Positions 33,457-41,879 of a stretch of DNA of 64,000 bases are shown here, one piece after another; position 1 is the first letter of the stretch, and every line of letters begins with the position of its first letter. The notes under the pieces are model-generated. The model did not search any database and was not told the origin of the DNA. It saw only the letters and a list, made by a program, of their open reading frames with translations. A program made the translations under genes and the position numbers. The stretch spans positions 2,418,001 to 2,482,000 of the forward strand of contig NZ_OZ242038.1 in NCBI RefSeq assembly GCF_965205175.1, given 5' to 3'. The DNA comes from Poriferisodalis sp965205175. Lineage in GTDB: Bacteria > Actinomycetota > Acidimicrobiia > Acidimicrobiales > Poriferisodalaceae.

Positions 33457-34317
33457 ATGACCGGATCCGGCTACCGCTGCTTCGAGGTGGAGGTGCGCGA
33501 CCATGTCGCTCGTCTCACGATGAACCGGCCGGAGAAGGCGAACTCGATGATCGCACCGTTCTGGCGCGAACTCCCGGACCTGGTGGAGGACATCTCCGCC
33601 GGCACCGATGCCCGCGTCATCGTGCTCGCCGCGCAGGGCCGCCACTTCTGCTCAGGCATGGACCTGTCGGTGTTCGGCAATGCGGGCGGGCCCGACAACA
33701 CCGCTCATGGCGGCCACGGCAGCCGCATGCGGGCGCAATTCCGGGCGACCGCACTGAGGCTGCAGCACAGCTTCAGCGTACTCGAGCACAGCCGGCTGCC
33801 GGTCATCGCCGCAATCCAAGGAGCGTGCGTCGGAGGCGGCATCGACATGGTCTCGGCCTGCGACCTGCGCTACGCGACCAACGACGCCTACTTCGTCATC
33901 CAAGAGATCAACATCGCCATGACCGCCGACGTGGGCACGCTGCAGCGCATGCCCAAGCTGATGCCGGAAGGCGTCGTGCGAGAATTGGCCTACACCGGAC
34001 GCGCCATGAGCGCCCAGGAGGCCCTCGAACGAGGATTCGTGAACGCCGTGTACGAGGATCACGCCGCCATGACCGATGCGGTCGACGACGTGGCGCGCCA
34101 GATCGCAGCCAAGAGCCCTATGGCCATCTGGGGCACGAAGCAGTCCATGAACTACAGCCGCGACCACTCCGTGGCCGACGGCTTGGAGTACATCGCCACG
34201 TGGAACGCTGCGATGTTCGACACCGACGACATGGGCGAGGCCTTCGCTGCGCAGGTGGACCGGCGCGACCCGGATTTTGCTGACCATCGCCCGCTGCACC
34301 ACGGCATCGGCACATGA
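33457..34317 (+). CDS. crotonase, dienoyl-CoA isomerase-like
   Basis: The product has 286 residues. GGGAGGGG precedes ATG 33457. VRLTMNRPEKANSM starts the enoyl-CoA hydratase/isomerase fold; the oxyanion-hole segments are GRHFCSGMDLS and QGACVGGGIDMVSACD. EINIAMTADVGTLQRMPK carries the acidic pair typical of delta(3,5)-delta(2,4)-dienoyl-CoA isomerases, so I favour that activity over hydratase. It probably serves beta-oxidation of unsaturated acyl-CoAs. The open frame that reaches far upstream is unrelated DNA. Confidence 0.88.
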   Translation: MTGSGYRCFEVEVRDHVARLTMNRPEKANSMIAPFWRELPDLVEDISAGTDARVIVLAAQGRHFCSGMDLSVFGNAGGPDNTAHGGHGSRMRAQFRATALRLQHSFSVLEHSRLPVIAAIQGACVGGGIDMVSACDLRYATNDAYFVIQEINIAMTADVGTLQRMPKLMPEGVVRELAYTGRAMSAQEALERGFVNAVYEDHAAMTDAVDDVARQIAAKSPMAIWGTKQSMNYSRDHSVADGLEYIATWNAAMFDTDDMGEAFAAQVDRRDPDFADHRPLHHGIGT

Positions 34318-34402
34318 GCACCGCGCGCACACGGCATCACGCAGCAGCGCAGTACACAGTGGGGCACGGCGCGCTGCGGCGCGACACACGGCGGCGCGGC
34401 GC

Positions 34403-35173
34403 ATGACACAGCTCTCGCTGTTGCCGCTGGAGTGCGGCTGGCTGTCCACAGCGGCCGCATCGGTGATCGCTGATGCGCCCGGCCGTGTGCGCCTGCCCAT
34501 CCCTAGCTGGCTGGTGCGCCACCCCAGCGGCACGACGTTGCTGTTCGACACCGGCATGCATCCCGCGGTGCAAGACGGCGTGGATGCTCGCTACCCGCGG
34601 CTGGCAAAGTCGTTCACTGCGGAGTACTCGGCGGGCGAGGAGGTCTCCGCGCGGCTGGAGGGCGCCGAGGTGGACCCGGCCGAGCTGGACGTGGTCGTGT
34701 TCAGCCACCTGCACTTCGACCACTGCGGCGGTACCGGGCTGCTGCCCAACGCCCGGCTGGTCTGCCAGCGCGCCGAGTGGGAATCCGGGCACCACCCCAA
34801 GCTGGTGGAGCACGAGGTGTACACGCCCGACGACTTCGACCTCGGGCACGACGTCCTGCTCATCGACGGCGAGCACGACGTCTTCGGCGACGGCTCGGTG
34901 ACGTGCATTCCCACGCCGGGCCACACCGCAGGACACCAGTCGCTGCGCGTGGAACTGGACAGCGGGCCCGTCGTGCTGACCGGCGACTGCGTCTATTGGG
35001 AGGACGTGCTCGACCGGATGCTGCTGCCGCCGTTCGGCTTCGACCACGAGATGCAGCTGGCATCCATGCGCCGCTTGCAGTCGATGCGCGACGAGCAGGG
35101 CTGCCGCCTGCTGTACGGGCACGACGACCGCCAGTGGGCCACGCTGCCCCACGAGGGCATCGGCTTGAGGTGA
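34403..35173 (+). CDS. AHL-lactonase-like metallo-beta-lactamase
   Basis: The product has 256 residues. The dinuclear zinc motif is SHLHFDHCGG (HxHxDH), with further ligands in PTPGHTAGHQS, LTGDCVYW and LLYGHDDR. This ordering matches the N-acyl homoserine lactonase subfamily. Such enzymes open the lactone ring of quorum signals, but the subfamily also contains lactonases with other substrates. It lies 85 bp after the crotonase gene on the same strand; an upstream open frame overlapping that gene is unlikely to be translated. Confidence 0.8.
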   Translation: MTQLSLLPLECGWLSTAAASVIADAPGRVRLPIPSWLVRHPSGTTLLFDTGMHPAVQDGVDARYPRLAKSFTAEYSAGEEVSARLEGAEVDPAELDVVVFSHLHFDHCGGTGLLPNARLVCQRAEWESGHHPKLVEHEVYTPDDFDLGHDVLLIDGEHDVFGDGSVTCIPTPGHTAGHQSLRVELDSGPVVLTGDCVYWEDVLDRMLLPPFGFDHEMQLASMRRLQSMRDEQGCRLLYGHDDRQWATLPHEGIGLR

Positions 35174-35204
35174 GCCCTACGGTGTGACCCAAGGCGGGAA
35201 CCGG

Positions 35205-35230
35205 AAGCTATTGGGCCAAGCTATTGGGCC
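35205..35230. repeat. 13-bp direct repeat between convergent genes
   Basis: AAGCTATTGGGCC is repeated back to back at 35205 and 35218. A short GGCCCGG/CCGGGCC stem (35227 to 35266) overlaps it and could be a weak bidirectional terminator. Confidence 0.6.
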
Positions 35231-35278
35231 CGGACTCGCTGAAGCGGAAGTCACTGCGCCCGGGCCTGCGGTTCGGCT

Positions 35279-36301
35279 TCAGGCAGGCCGCTCCAGTCGG
35301 TAGAACCGGCGCGCCGTGCCCGCGAACAAGTCCGCTCGTTCAGCAGCGGTGTAGCCCGCCTGGTCGCAGATTCGCTGGAAGGCGTTGAACAGCACGGTGT
35401 ACGAACAGCCCTGCCGGTCCACCGGGAAATTGCTCTCGAACATGGCGCGGTCGGGGCCGAAGGTCTCGATGCAGTGGCGGATGTCGTCGCTCCAGGTCGC
35501 CGCGACATGCTCCGACGACGGAGCTTGGGCCAGTCGCTTGAAGCCGGCCCCGTAGATGCTCATGCCGATTCCGCCGACCTTGACGGAGACCTGCGGATGG
35601 CGGGCAAGCGCCTCCAGCGCCGGCCGGACCACGGCACGCACCTCGTCTCGGCGGTCCGTGTAGGGGCCGATTCCCAACGGGCCGCCGAGATGGTCGAGCA
35701 CCACCGGCGTGTCGGGCACGGCGTGCGCTAGCTCGACCAGCTCGGCCACTTGCGGGTGGAACATCCACGCATCAAAGCTGAAGCCCATCCTGCCAAGCGT
35801 CGCGAAGCCCGCCCGGAAATCTCGGTCGGCCAGCAGCTGCGGCGGCGGCTTGGTGTGACTCTCGCGGATCTGGTCGCTGGCGTCCCAGGCGCTGGCGTGC
35901 CGGATGCCGCGGAACAGTCCCGCGCCGGCCTCGTCGTGCGCGGCGAGCACTTCCTCGACGGCAGCTCCGAGGGTGAGGTCGGCGAAGCTGACGATGGCCG
36001 AGATGGTCGCTCCGTCGGCGGTCGCGGAGATCTCGGCTTGCTCGCGAACGAACTCGGTCTCGCCGACGGGGCGCAAGTGCTCGGGTCCGCTGGTGCGGTA
36101 CCCGGCTGCGCACTCCACGAAGACCGTCTGGGTGACGTGGTGACCGGCACCGGTATCGGCGTGGAGCTGGTGCACCAAGTAGGTGCCGGTCGGAAAGTCC
36201 CAGAGGTGATGATGCGGATCCACGATCTCCTCGCCGGGATCGATCGGCTGCTCGACGGTGGCGGCCAGCCATGCCTCTTTGTCTTGCGTGTCGTGGGTCA
36301 T
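35279..36301 (-). CDS. amidohydrolase family 2 (TIM-barrel) protein
   Basis: The product has 340 residues. AGGAG precedes ATG 36301 by 6 bp. EIVDPHHHLWDFP is the N-terminal metal motif; HASAW, VVLDHLGGP (His) and MFESNFPVD (Asp region) are later active-site strands. These proteins hydrolyse or decarboxylate small carboxylated or lactone substrates; L-fuconolactone-type hydrolases share this pattern. It starts 2 bp after fmt, so it is co-transcribed with fmt and def, an unusual partner for them. Confidence 0.85.
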   Translation of the reverse strand: MTHDTQDKEAWLAATVEQPIDPGEEIVDPHHHLWDFPTGTYLVHQLHADTGAGHHVTQTVFVECAAGYRTSGPEHLRPVGETEFVREQAEISATADGATISAIVSFADLTLGAAVEEVLAAHDEAGAGLFRGIRHASAWDASDQIRESHTKPPPQLLADRDFRAGFATLGRMGFSFDAWMFHPQVAELVELAHAVPDTPVVLDHLGGPLGIGPYTDRRDEVRAVVRPALEALARHPQVSVKVGGIGMSIYGAGFKRLAQAPSSEHVAATWSDDIRHCIETFGPDRAMFESNFPVDRQGCSYTVLFNAFQRICDQAGYTAAERADLFAGTARRFYRLERPA

Positions 36302-36303
36302 GT

Positions 36304-37233
36304 TCACTCCTGCGCAGCGGTGTCGAATCGGGTTTCCTGCGCGAGGCGAGCGCCGCGGCGCCACGACGCAACGTCGAGTGCCGCTCGGCCGGCGGGCTGC
36401 ACCGTGCGCAATCGGATCAGACCGTCACCGGTGACGACAGCGTCGTCGACCAGTGTGCCCGGTACGGAACCGGGGGGCGACGGCGCCAGCGTGGCCTCCC
36501 GGATGACGAACCGCTGACTGCCCAAGGTGGTCCACGCACCGCCGACGCGGATCTGACGGTCGATGTGGACCGCGGGCTGCGTCCAGTCGATCCGTCGATC
36601 GGCCGGGGTCAGCTTGCCAGCGAAGGTGGGCTCGCCGGCTTGCGGCTGCGGCGTGCCCAGACCGTCGGTGAGCGATGCCGCGAGGCGCTGCGCGCCCTCG
36701 TGTGCCAACCGGCGGCGCAAGCTCGCTGCGGTGTCCGTTGCTCCGATGGGCACCTCGTGGCGCCAGTACACCGGACCCGTGTCGAGCGTCACCTCCAGCG
36801 CCATGAGCGACACGCCCGTGCGGTCGTCACCGGCCAGCAGCGCCGATTCCACGGGTGCCGCGCCGCGCCAGCGCGGCAGCAGCGAGAAGTGCAGGTTGAG
36901 CATGGGGGTGACAGCGAGCAGCTCGCCGCTGATCAGCCGTCCGTAGGCCACCACGACGGCGCAGTCGGCGTCGCAGTCCCCGAGGTCCGTCGGATCGTGG
37001 CTGACCGACAAGCCCAGCTCCGCAGCGACGGCGGCCACCGGACTCGGCGTGGGGAGGCCGCGGCGGCTTCGGCGACGCGGCTCGCCGGTGACGACCACAG
37101 GCACCTCGCGGTCCGCCTCGACGAGTGCGCGCAGCGCAGGCACCGCATCGGCAGGCGTGCCGGCGAAGGCGACGCGGCGCGGCCGCGGCGGAACCGTCGG
37201 CAACGACCCCTGCGTGGGGGCCGGCGACGCCAC
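36304..37233 (-). CDS. fmt: methionyl-tRNA formyltransferase
   Basis: The product has 309 residues. RRVAFAGTPADAVPALRAL is the N-terminal nucleotide-fold start, and LNLHFSLLPRWRGAAPVESA is the catalytic loop with the conserved His and the SLLP motif. FAGKLTPADRRIDWTQPA opens the C-terminal tRNA-binding domain. It formylates initiator Met-tRNA. GTG 37233 is the likely start, 20 bp after def. Confidence 0.95.
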   Translation of the reverse strand: MASPAPTQGSLPTVPPRPRRVAFAGTPADAVPALRALVEADREVPVVVTGEPRRRSRRGLPTPSPVAAVAAELGLSVSHDPTDLGDCDADCAVVVAYGRLISGELLAVTPMLNLHFSLLPRWRGAAPVESALLAGDDRTGVSLMALEVTLDTGPVYWRHEVPIGATDTAASLRRRLAHEGAQRLAASLTDGLGTPQPQAGEPTFAGKLTPADRRIDWTQPAVHIDRQIRVGGAWTTLGSQRFVIREATLAPSPPGSVPGTLVDDAVVTGDGLIRLRTVQPAGRAALDVASWRRGARLAQETRFDTAAQE

Positions 37234-37253
37234 GGCTCGATCTGCTCGCTGGA

Positions 37254-37823
37254 TCAGCCGCTAGTGCCGGCGGCGGCGCTGTGGCCGGCCGGCGAGATGC
37301 TGCCGTTCGTCGGTGGGCTGCCGGCAGCCGACTGGCGCTGTCGGCGCCAGTCCCGCAGTGCCGCCTTGCGCTCGGTCCGCTCCAGATGATCGACCAGCAG
37401 CACGCCGTCGAGATGGTCCAGTTCATGCTGGAACAGGCGCGCTGCCAACTCGTCGGCTTCGATGCTGACCTCGTTGCCGTCGAGATCCAAGCCGACGATG
37501 TGGACCTGCTTGGGTCGCACGATGTCGAACGCCATCCCCGGCACCGACAAGCAGCCTTCGGTGAAGGTCCATTCGCCATCGCTCTCCACGATCTCGGGAT
37601 TGACGAGCGTCTGGGGTCCGTCGCCCTCGTCGAGGTCGAATACGAACAGGCGCAGCTGAACGCCGACTTGGGGCGCCGCCAACCCGATGCCTTCGGCCCC
37701 GTACATGGCAGGCAGCATGTCCTCGACGATGCGTGCCACGCGACCGTCGATGTCGGTGACCTCGTTGGCACGCCGGCGCAGCACCGGATCGCCCATCAGC
37801 CTGATCTCGAAGGCGCCTGCCAT
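37254..37823 (-). CDS. def: peptide deformylase
   Basis: The product has 189 residues. The three family motifs are intact: GIGLAAPQVG, EGCLSVPG and QHELDHLDG, giving Cys and two His metal ligands and the catalytic Glu. It removes the formyl group from new proteins, paired functionally with Fmt next door. The last ~30 residues are a non-conserved Ser/Gly/Pro-rich tail. Confidence 0.97.
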   Translation of the reverse strand: MAGAFEIRLMGDPVLRRRANEVTDIDGRVARIVEDMLPAMYGAEGIGLAAPQVGVQLRLFVFDLDEGDGPQTLVNPEIVESDGEWTFTEGCLSVPGMAFDIVRPKQVHIVGLDLDGNEVSIEADELAARLFQHELDHLDGVLLVDHLERTERKAALRDWRRQRQSAAGSPPTNGSISPAGHSAAAGTSG

Positions 37824-37890
37824 GCGTCTGCGAGGCTATCTGCGTACGTGAGGCTGCGTAATTGAGGCTGCGCAATTGAGGTCGGGTCGC

Positions 37891-39822
37891 TCACGCCCGC
37901 ATCGGGTCGACCGCTACCCGCAGCCGACCCGACGGTCGCGGCATCCGCGCCAGTGCGTCGAGCAGGGCCTCGCGCCGGCGGCTGCGAAGCCTCCAAGTGC
38001 TTCCCGCTGATCCGGAGGCGGCTTCGGCGACGTCGATCTCGCCAGATGCGTCGTGCTCGGACACGCGCTCGACGTAGGCGCCCGCTGCCGCGCCGGAGAT
38101 CAGCGCCCAGGTGGACGCCGGGGGCAGCGCCATGGCCTCGCGGCGCGCTGTCTCTGCTCGGGCCCAGGCGGTCGGGTCCGCCTCGACTGCTGCGCGCAGC
38201 ACCGGATGGTCCGCCAGGCGTGTCTGCACCAGGATGTGGCCGCCGTGGCTGCGCGGGCCGAGCAGTCGGGCGGCGCGCACGAGCAGTGCGTATGCCTCTT
38301 CGCCGGCGCGGTAGCGCGGCGCGGTGAGCTCTTGGTCGAAGTCCACGAAGGCGACCACGTCCGCGGACGGCACGCGGTGCAGCACCGCCTCGGTTCCGAT
38401 GTACAGCGGCGCCTTGGAGGCGCTCTGTCTAGGCCCCCCGACGACAGGCAACGGCGCATCTCCCACCACCTGGACGACCGGGCGACGGGCCAGCCGCTCC
38501 ATTTCGTCGGCGACGCCCTTCACCCCGACGCGAGCGCGGCGGAACTTCATGGCGCCGCACGCTTCGCACACCGCTGGGCGCACCTCGCCGCTGTCGGGAT
38601 CCACAAACTGCTGGGCTTCGAGCCGCAGCGGTCGCCCCGTGCTGGGCGCGCAGGCCAGCTCGCCACAGGAGGCGCAGTAGGCCAGCCTGGCCCGACCGGT
38701 GCGATTGAGCACGCAGACCACGGTGCGACCGCTGCGCAGCACCTCGCCGAGCGCCTCGCCGCACCACTCGCCGGTGGCAGGGTCGTCCAGACGCCGGTCG
38801 GCAATCGCCACCCGTGGCCACGATTCGCGCTCGCAGGCTCTCGGAGCTGCGACGACCCGGCCGAGGCCTTCGGTGCCGCCCGCACCGGCCAAGCGCAGCG
38901 CGTCGGGCGACGGCATGGCGCCGACCAGCAGGCACGAGGCGCCGTCGCGCCGGGCGCGTTCGGCTGCGACGTCTCGGGCGTTCCAGGTCGGCGCCGCCTC
39001 GGACTGGTAGGCCTCGTCGTGCTCGTCGAGCACGAGCACGGTGTCCAGACGACTGCACGGTGCCCAAACTGCGGCGCGAGCGCCCACCACGGCCTGCGCG
39101 GACACCGCCGCGGCCCACTCGCGTGGCATCAGCGCCGTAGCGACGCCGGCGCGCCGCAGCCGGCCGGCCAACCGTGCTGCCCACGCCGCCGTCGGCGTCA
39201 GCACCAGCAGACGCCCTCGCCGCAGCGCCTCCGCGACGAGCGGCCAGGCGTCTGCGCACGGACCGAGGCGCACCGCGGCCGGCTTCGTCGCGCCGCGGGC
39301 GAACGCCGCTGCGACCCACGCCGTGTCGGGCCCGGTGCCGTCGTCGGCGTGCGGACCTTCGCGCGGTCCCGACACCGGGTTGGCTGGATTGGCTGGGCTG
39401 GCTGAGTGAGCTGGGTTGGCTGGCCGTGCGAGGTCGGTGCGGGCAAGGTCGGTGCGGGCGAGATCTTGGCGGGCAAGACCGGTGTCGGGCACGCCCGCCA
39501 CCACTCGATCGGCGCTGGCGGTGCGCAGGAAGTGCACCCAGGTTCCGGCCCAGCGCCAAGCCGCCCAGCGCGCCAGTTCGACGACATGGGGCGGCGGCCC
39601 TACGCCGACCACCGAGCTGATGGCCGCCAGCTCCCGACTGCCGAGCGTCGGCGCATCGAGTTCGGTCACCCAGCCGCGCAGGCGGCGACGGTTGAGCATC
39701 ACCCGCACCACCATGCCCACGCGCACTGGCACGCGACCCGATGCCAGCTCGGCAGGCAGCAGGTAGGTGAATTCTCGGTCGATGGCCGGCTCGTCGACCA
39801 GCACCCGCACCGCCTGTGGCAT
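37891..39822 (-). CDS. priA: primosomal protein N' (PriA), helicase-defective type
   Basis: The product has 643 residues. MPQAVRVLVDEPAIDREFTYL is the 3'-DNA-binding domain start. The expected Walker A lysine loop is absent (VRLGPCADAWPLV stands in its place), and the Walker B position reads LDEHDEAY. This matches actinobacterial PriA proteins thought to lack helicase activity. Zinc-knuckle cysteines are reduced to YCASCGELAC and VCEACG. Residues ~110-140 contain LARTDLARTDLAR and SANPANP repeats encoded by an in-frame 15-bp minisatellite. It lies upstream of def and fmt, the usual actinobacterial arrangement. Confidence 0.92.
   Translation of the reverse strand: MPQAVRVLVDEPAIDREFTYLLPAELASGRVPVRVGMVVRVMLNRRRLRGWVTELDAPTLGSRELAAISSVVGVGPPPHVVELARWAAWRWAGTWVHFLRTASADRVVAGVPDTGLARQDLARTDLARTDLARPANPAHSASPANPANPVSGPREGPHADDGTGPDTAWVAAAFARGATKPAAVRLGPCADAWPLVAEALRRGRLLVLTPTAAWAARLAGRLRRAGVATALMPREWAAAVSAQAVVGARAAVWAPCSRLDTVLVLDEHDEAYQSEAAPTWNARDVAAERARRDGASCLLVGAMPSPDALRLAGAGGTEGLGRVVAAPRACERESWPRVAIADRRLDDPATGEWCGEALGEVLRSGRTVVCVLNRTGRARLAYCASCGELACAPSTGRPLRLEAQQFVDPDSGEVRPAVCEACGAMKFRRARVGVKGVADEMERLARRPVVQVVGDAPLPVVGGPRQSASKAPLYIGTEAVLHRVPSADVVAFVDFDQELTAPRYRAGEEAYALLVRAARLLGPRSHGGHILVQTRLADHPVLRAAVEADPTAWARAETARREAMALPPASTWALISGAAAGAYVERVSEHDASGEIDVAEAASGSAGSTWRLRSRRREALLDALARMPRPSGRLRVAVDPMRA
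39428..39487. repeat. in-frame 15-bp minisatellite inside priA
   Basis: Four 15-bp units starting at 39428, 39443, 39458 and 39473 (GCAAGGTCGGTGCGG type) encode LARTD-like pentapeptides in PriA. The unit resembles those at 13466 and 23681 in length and G/C skew. Confidence 0.85.
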
Positions 39823-39881
39823 CGCCGCAGTCTGCCCCGCAGCCGGCGGCCGCGGCCCACCCCGTCTGGCAGCCAGATCTG

Positions 39882-40535
39882 CTACGACTGCCCGGCGGCC
39901 AGCTTCTCGCCGTACTGCGCCGTGGTGATCACGCCGCCCTCATCGTCGGCACGGCCTTGATCGCCGGGCCGCAGCACGTCTTGGACGATGTCGATGCGCT
40001 TCCAGGCCGGGTAGGGCGTGGCGCCGGCAGCGTCAGGCACATAGGGCGACGTCTCGACTCTGGTGTGCTGGTGAATGAGGCGAGCGCAGTTGAGATACAC
40101 GCTGTCGACGCTGGCTCGCACCAACTGCAAGGCACCCGGATAACGCTGCATCTCGGGATCGTCGTCGACCAAGCGAGCGGTCGCTTGGATGCGTATCCGA
40201 TTCGGTGTCTCGAAGTCGATGAACAGCAGACCGATCTTGGCGGTTTCGGCGATGTTCCCCATCGACAAGAACATGCCGTTCCCGTCGTAGTTGGGGAACA
40301 CCACGGTCTGGGGGTCGAGCACGGTCACCAGTCCCACGGCGCCGCCCTTGTAGGACACCGTGGGCTCGCCTCGACCGTTGACCGTCGACAGGAAGAAGAA
40401 GTCGCGGGACTCGATGAACTCTCGGTGGAAGTCCTCGATGGCGTCCACGATGATGGTCTCGGTCAGCCGGTCCGCCAGCGGACGACAGTCGAATTTGGCC
40501 TGAACCTCTCGTTGGCTGTCGGTGTAGAACTCCAT
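39882..40535 (-). CDS. pyridoxamine 5'-phosphate oxidase-like flavoprotein
   Basis: The product has 217 residues. GAGGAGG precedes ATG 40535. FFLSTVNGRGEPTVSYKGG is the first strand pair of the split-barrel flavin-binding fold, followed by VVFPNYDGNGMFLSMGNI and IGLLFIDFETPNRIRIQATA. The C-terminal half is a longer extension. It resembles general stress or F420/FMN split-barrel proteins more than PdxH. It is 58 bp after the nitrilase gene and is probably co-transcribed. Confidence 0.8.
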   Translation of the reverse strand: MEFYTDSQREVQAKFDCRPLADRLTETIIVDAIEDFHREFIESRDFFFLSTVNGRGEPTVSYKGGAVGLVTVLDPQTVVFPNYDGNGMFLSMGNIAETAKIGLLFIDFETPNRIRIQATARLVDDDPEMQRYPGALQLVRASVDSVYLNCARLIHQHTRVETSPYVPDAAGATPYPAWKRIDIVQDVLRPGDQGRADDEGGVITTAQYGEKLAAGQS

Positions 40536-40593
40536 GCGGTACCTCCTCGATGCGAGTTCTCGTGGATTCGGGTGCCCACCGATGCGGGCGCTC

Positions 40594-41625
40594 TCAGACG
40601 GCCTCGACGCTCGGCGCGGCCCCGGCATCGTGATCGCCGAGGACTGACTCGAAGAGGCGTTCGCCGTCAGACGTCGCCGCGGCAACCGTCGGCGGACGGG
40701 GCGACCGGTCGATCAGCAGCCGGGTGACGTCTGGGCGGCTGTAGTGGCCCACCGGATCAGCCGCCGACCGGGCGATGGCTTGCAATGCCGGGTCGCAGTC
40801 GGCGTACAAGATGCCTTCCTCGTCCTCGGGCAGCGGTTCTGCCAGCGAGCTGCCTTCAGGTCCGTAGATGCGAGCGAAGCCGCCTCCGGGCTGCAGCATC
40901 TGCCGCTTGGCGTCGGTGTCGCAGAACGTGTCGAGCGCTGCTCGGCCCACCACGGCACACGGTGCAACCACGAACACTTGGCCTTCGACGGCGTAGATCA
41001 TCGAGGCCGCGGTGTTGACCTCAGGCCCGAGTGCGTTCGCCGCCCCTCGGTAGACGGAGAACGACGGCCATGCTGCGCAGTGAATGTCCTCTCCGAGGCT
41101 GAACATCGCGTACTTGGTCAGCGGCTGGATGTGCTCCCAGCAGTTGAGCGCGCCGACCTTGCCGACCGACAGGTCGAACACGTCCAGGTCCGAACCGTCG
41201 CCCTCGCCGAAGACCGATCGCTCCACATGGGTCGGCTTGAGCTTGCGCCTGGTCCTGACGATGGCGCCGGTGTGGTCGATGACCGTTTGGGCCATGTACA
41301 GCGATCCGTCGGCGTTTTCGCTCAGCCCGACGACGACGTTGATGCCGTGGCGGCCTGCTGCGGCCGCGATGCGCGCGAGCTGAGGGCCGTCGGCCGCAGG
41401 CGAGTTGGCGTGGTACCGGGGCACGAATGCCATTCCGGCCGCTGGGCTGTCGAGCCAGATCCACCACGGGTAGCCGGGGACGAACGTCTCCGGGAAGGCG
41501 ATCAGCTCAGCACCGTTGCCTGCCGCCTCGCCGATGAGGGAAATGGCCTTGTCGGTGGTCTGTTCCATGTCGAACCACATCGGCTCGGCTTGGACGGCAG
41601 CCACTCGCACTGTTCGCTGCAGCAT
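40594..41625 (-). CDS. nitrilase
   Basis: The product has 343 residues. The Glu-Lys-Cys triad is visible in FPETFVPGYPWW, RKLKPTHVERSVFGEGDG and LNCWEHIQPL. The CWEH context is typical of true nitrilases that convert nitriles to carboxylic acids, more than of amidases. GGGAGGAA lies 7 bp before ATG 41625. Substrate class (aliphatic, aromatic or cyanide) is not predictable. It lies between an AraC regulator and a split-barrel flavoprotein on the same strand. Confidence 0.9.
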   Translation of the reverse strand: MLQRTVRVAAVQAEPMWFDMEQTTDKAISLIGEAAGNGAELIAFPETFVPGYPWWIWLDSPAAGMAFVPRYHANSPAADGPQLARIAAAAGRHGINVVVGLSENADGSLYMAQTVIDHTGAIVRTRRKLKPTHVERSVFGEGDGSDLDVFDLSVGKVGALNCWEHIQPLTKYAMFSLGEDIHCAAWPSFSVYRGAANALGPEVNTAASMIYAVEGQVFVVAPCAVVGRAALDTFCDTDAKRQMLQPGGGFARIYGPEGSSLAEPLPEDEEGILYADCDPALQAIARSAADPVGHYSRPDVTRLLIDRSPRPPTVAAATSDGERLFESVLGDHDAGAAPSVEAV

Positions 41626-41879
41626 GGGTTCCTCCCTTGATGTCTGTGACTTGATGGCTGTGACCTGATGGCTGTGACGTCTGGGCCGCTCAATCGAGCG
41701 GCCCGTCGGGTCACGGTCCGACGGCCCAGTTCCGGTTGTCCAGGTCCGGCTGTCCAGTTCCGGCGGTCCGGCCCCAGTTCACGCCAGCGGGGGCACCACG
41801 GTCTTGAACAACAGCGAACCGGTGGTGGCCAATTTGCGAACGCAGCGCGAGCCCGGCCCGGACTTGAGCCGGCCCATGT

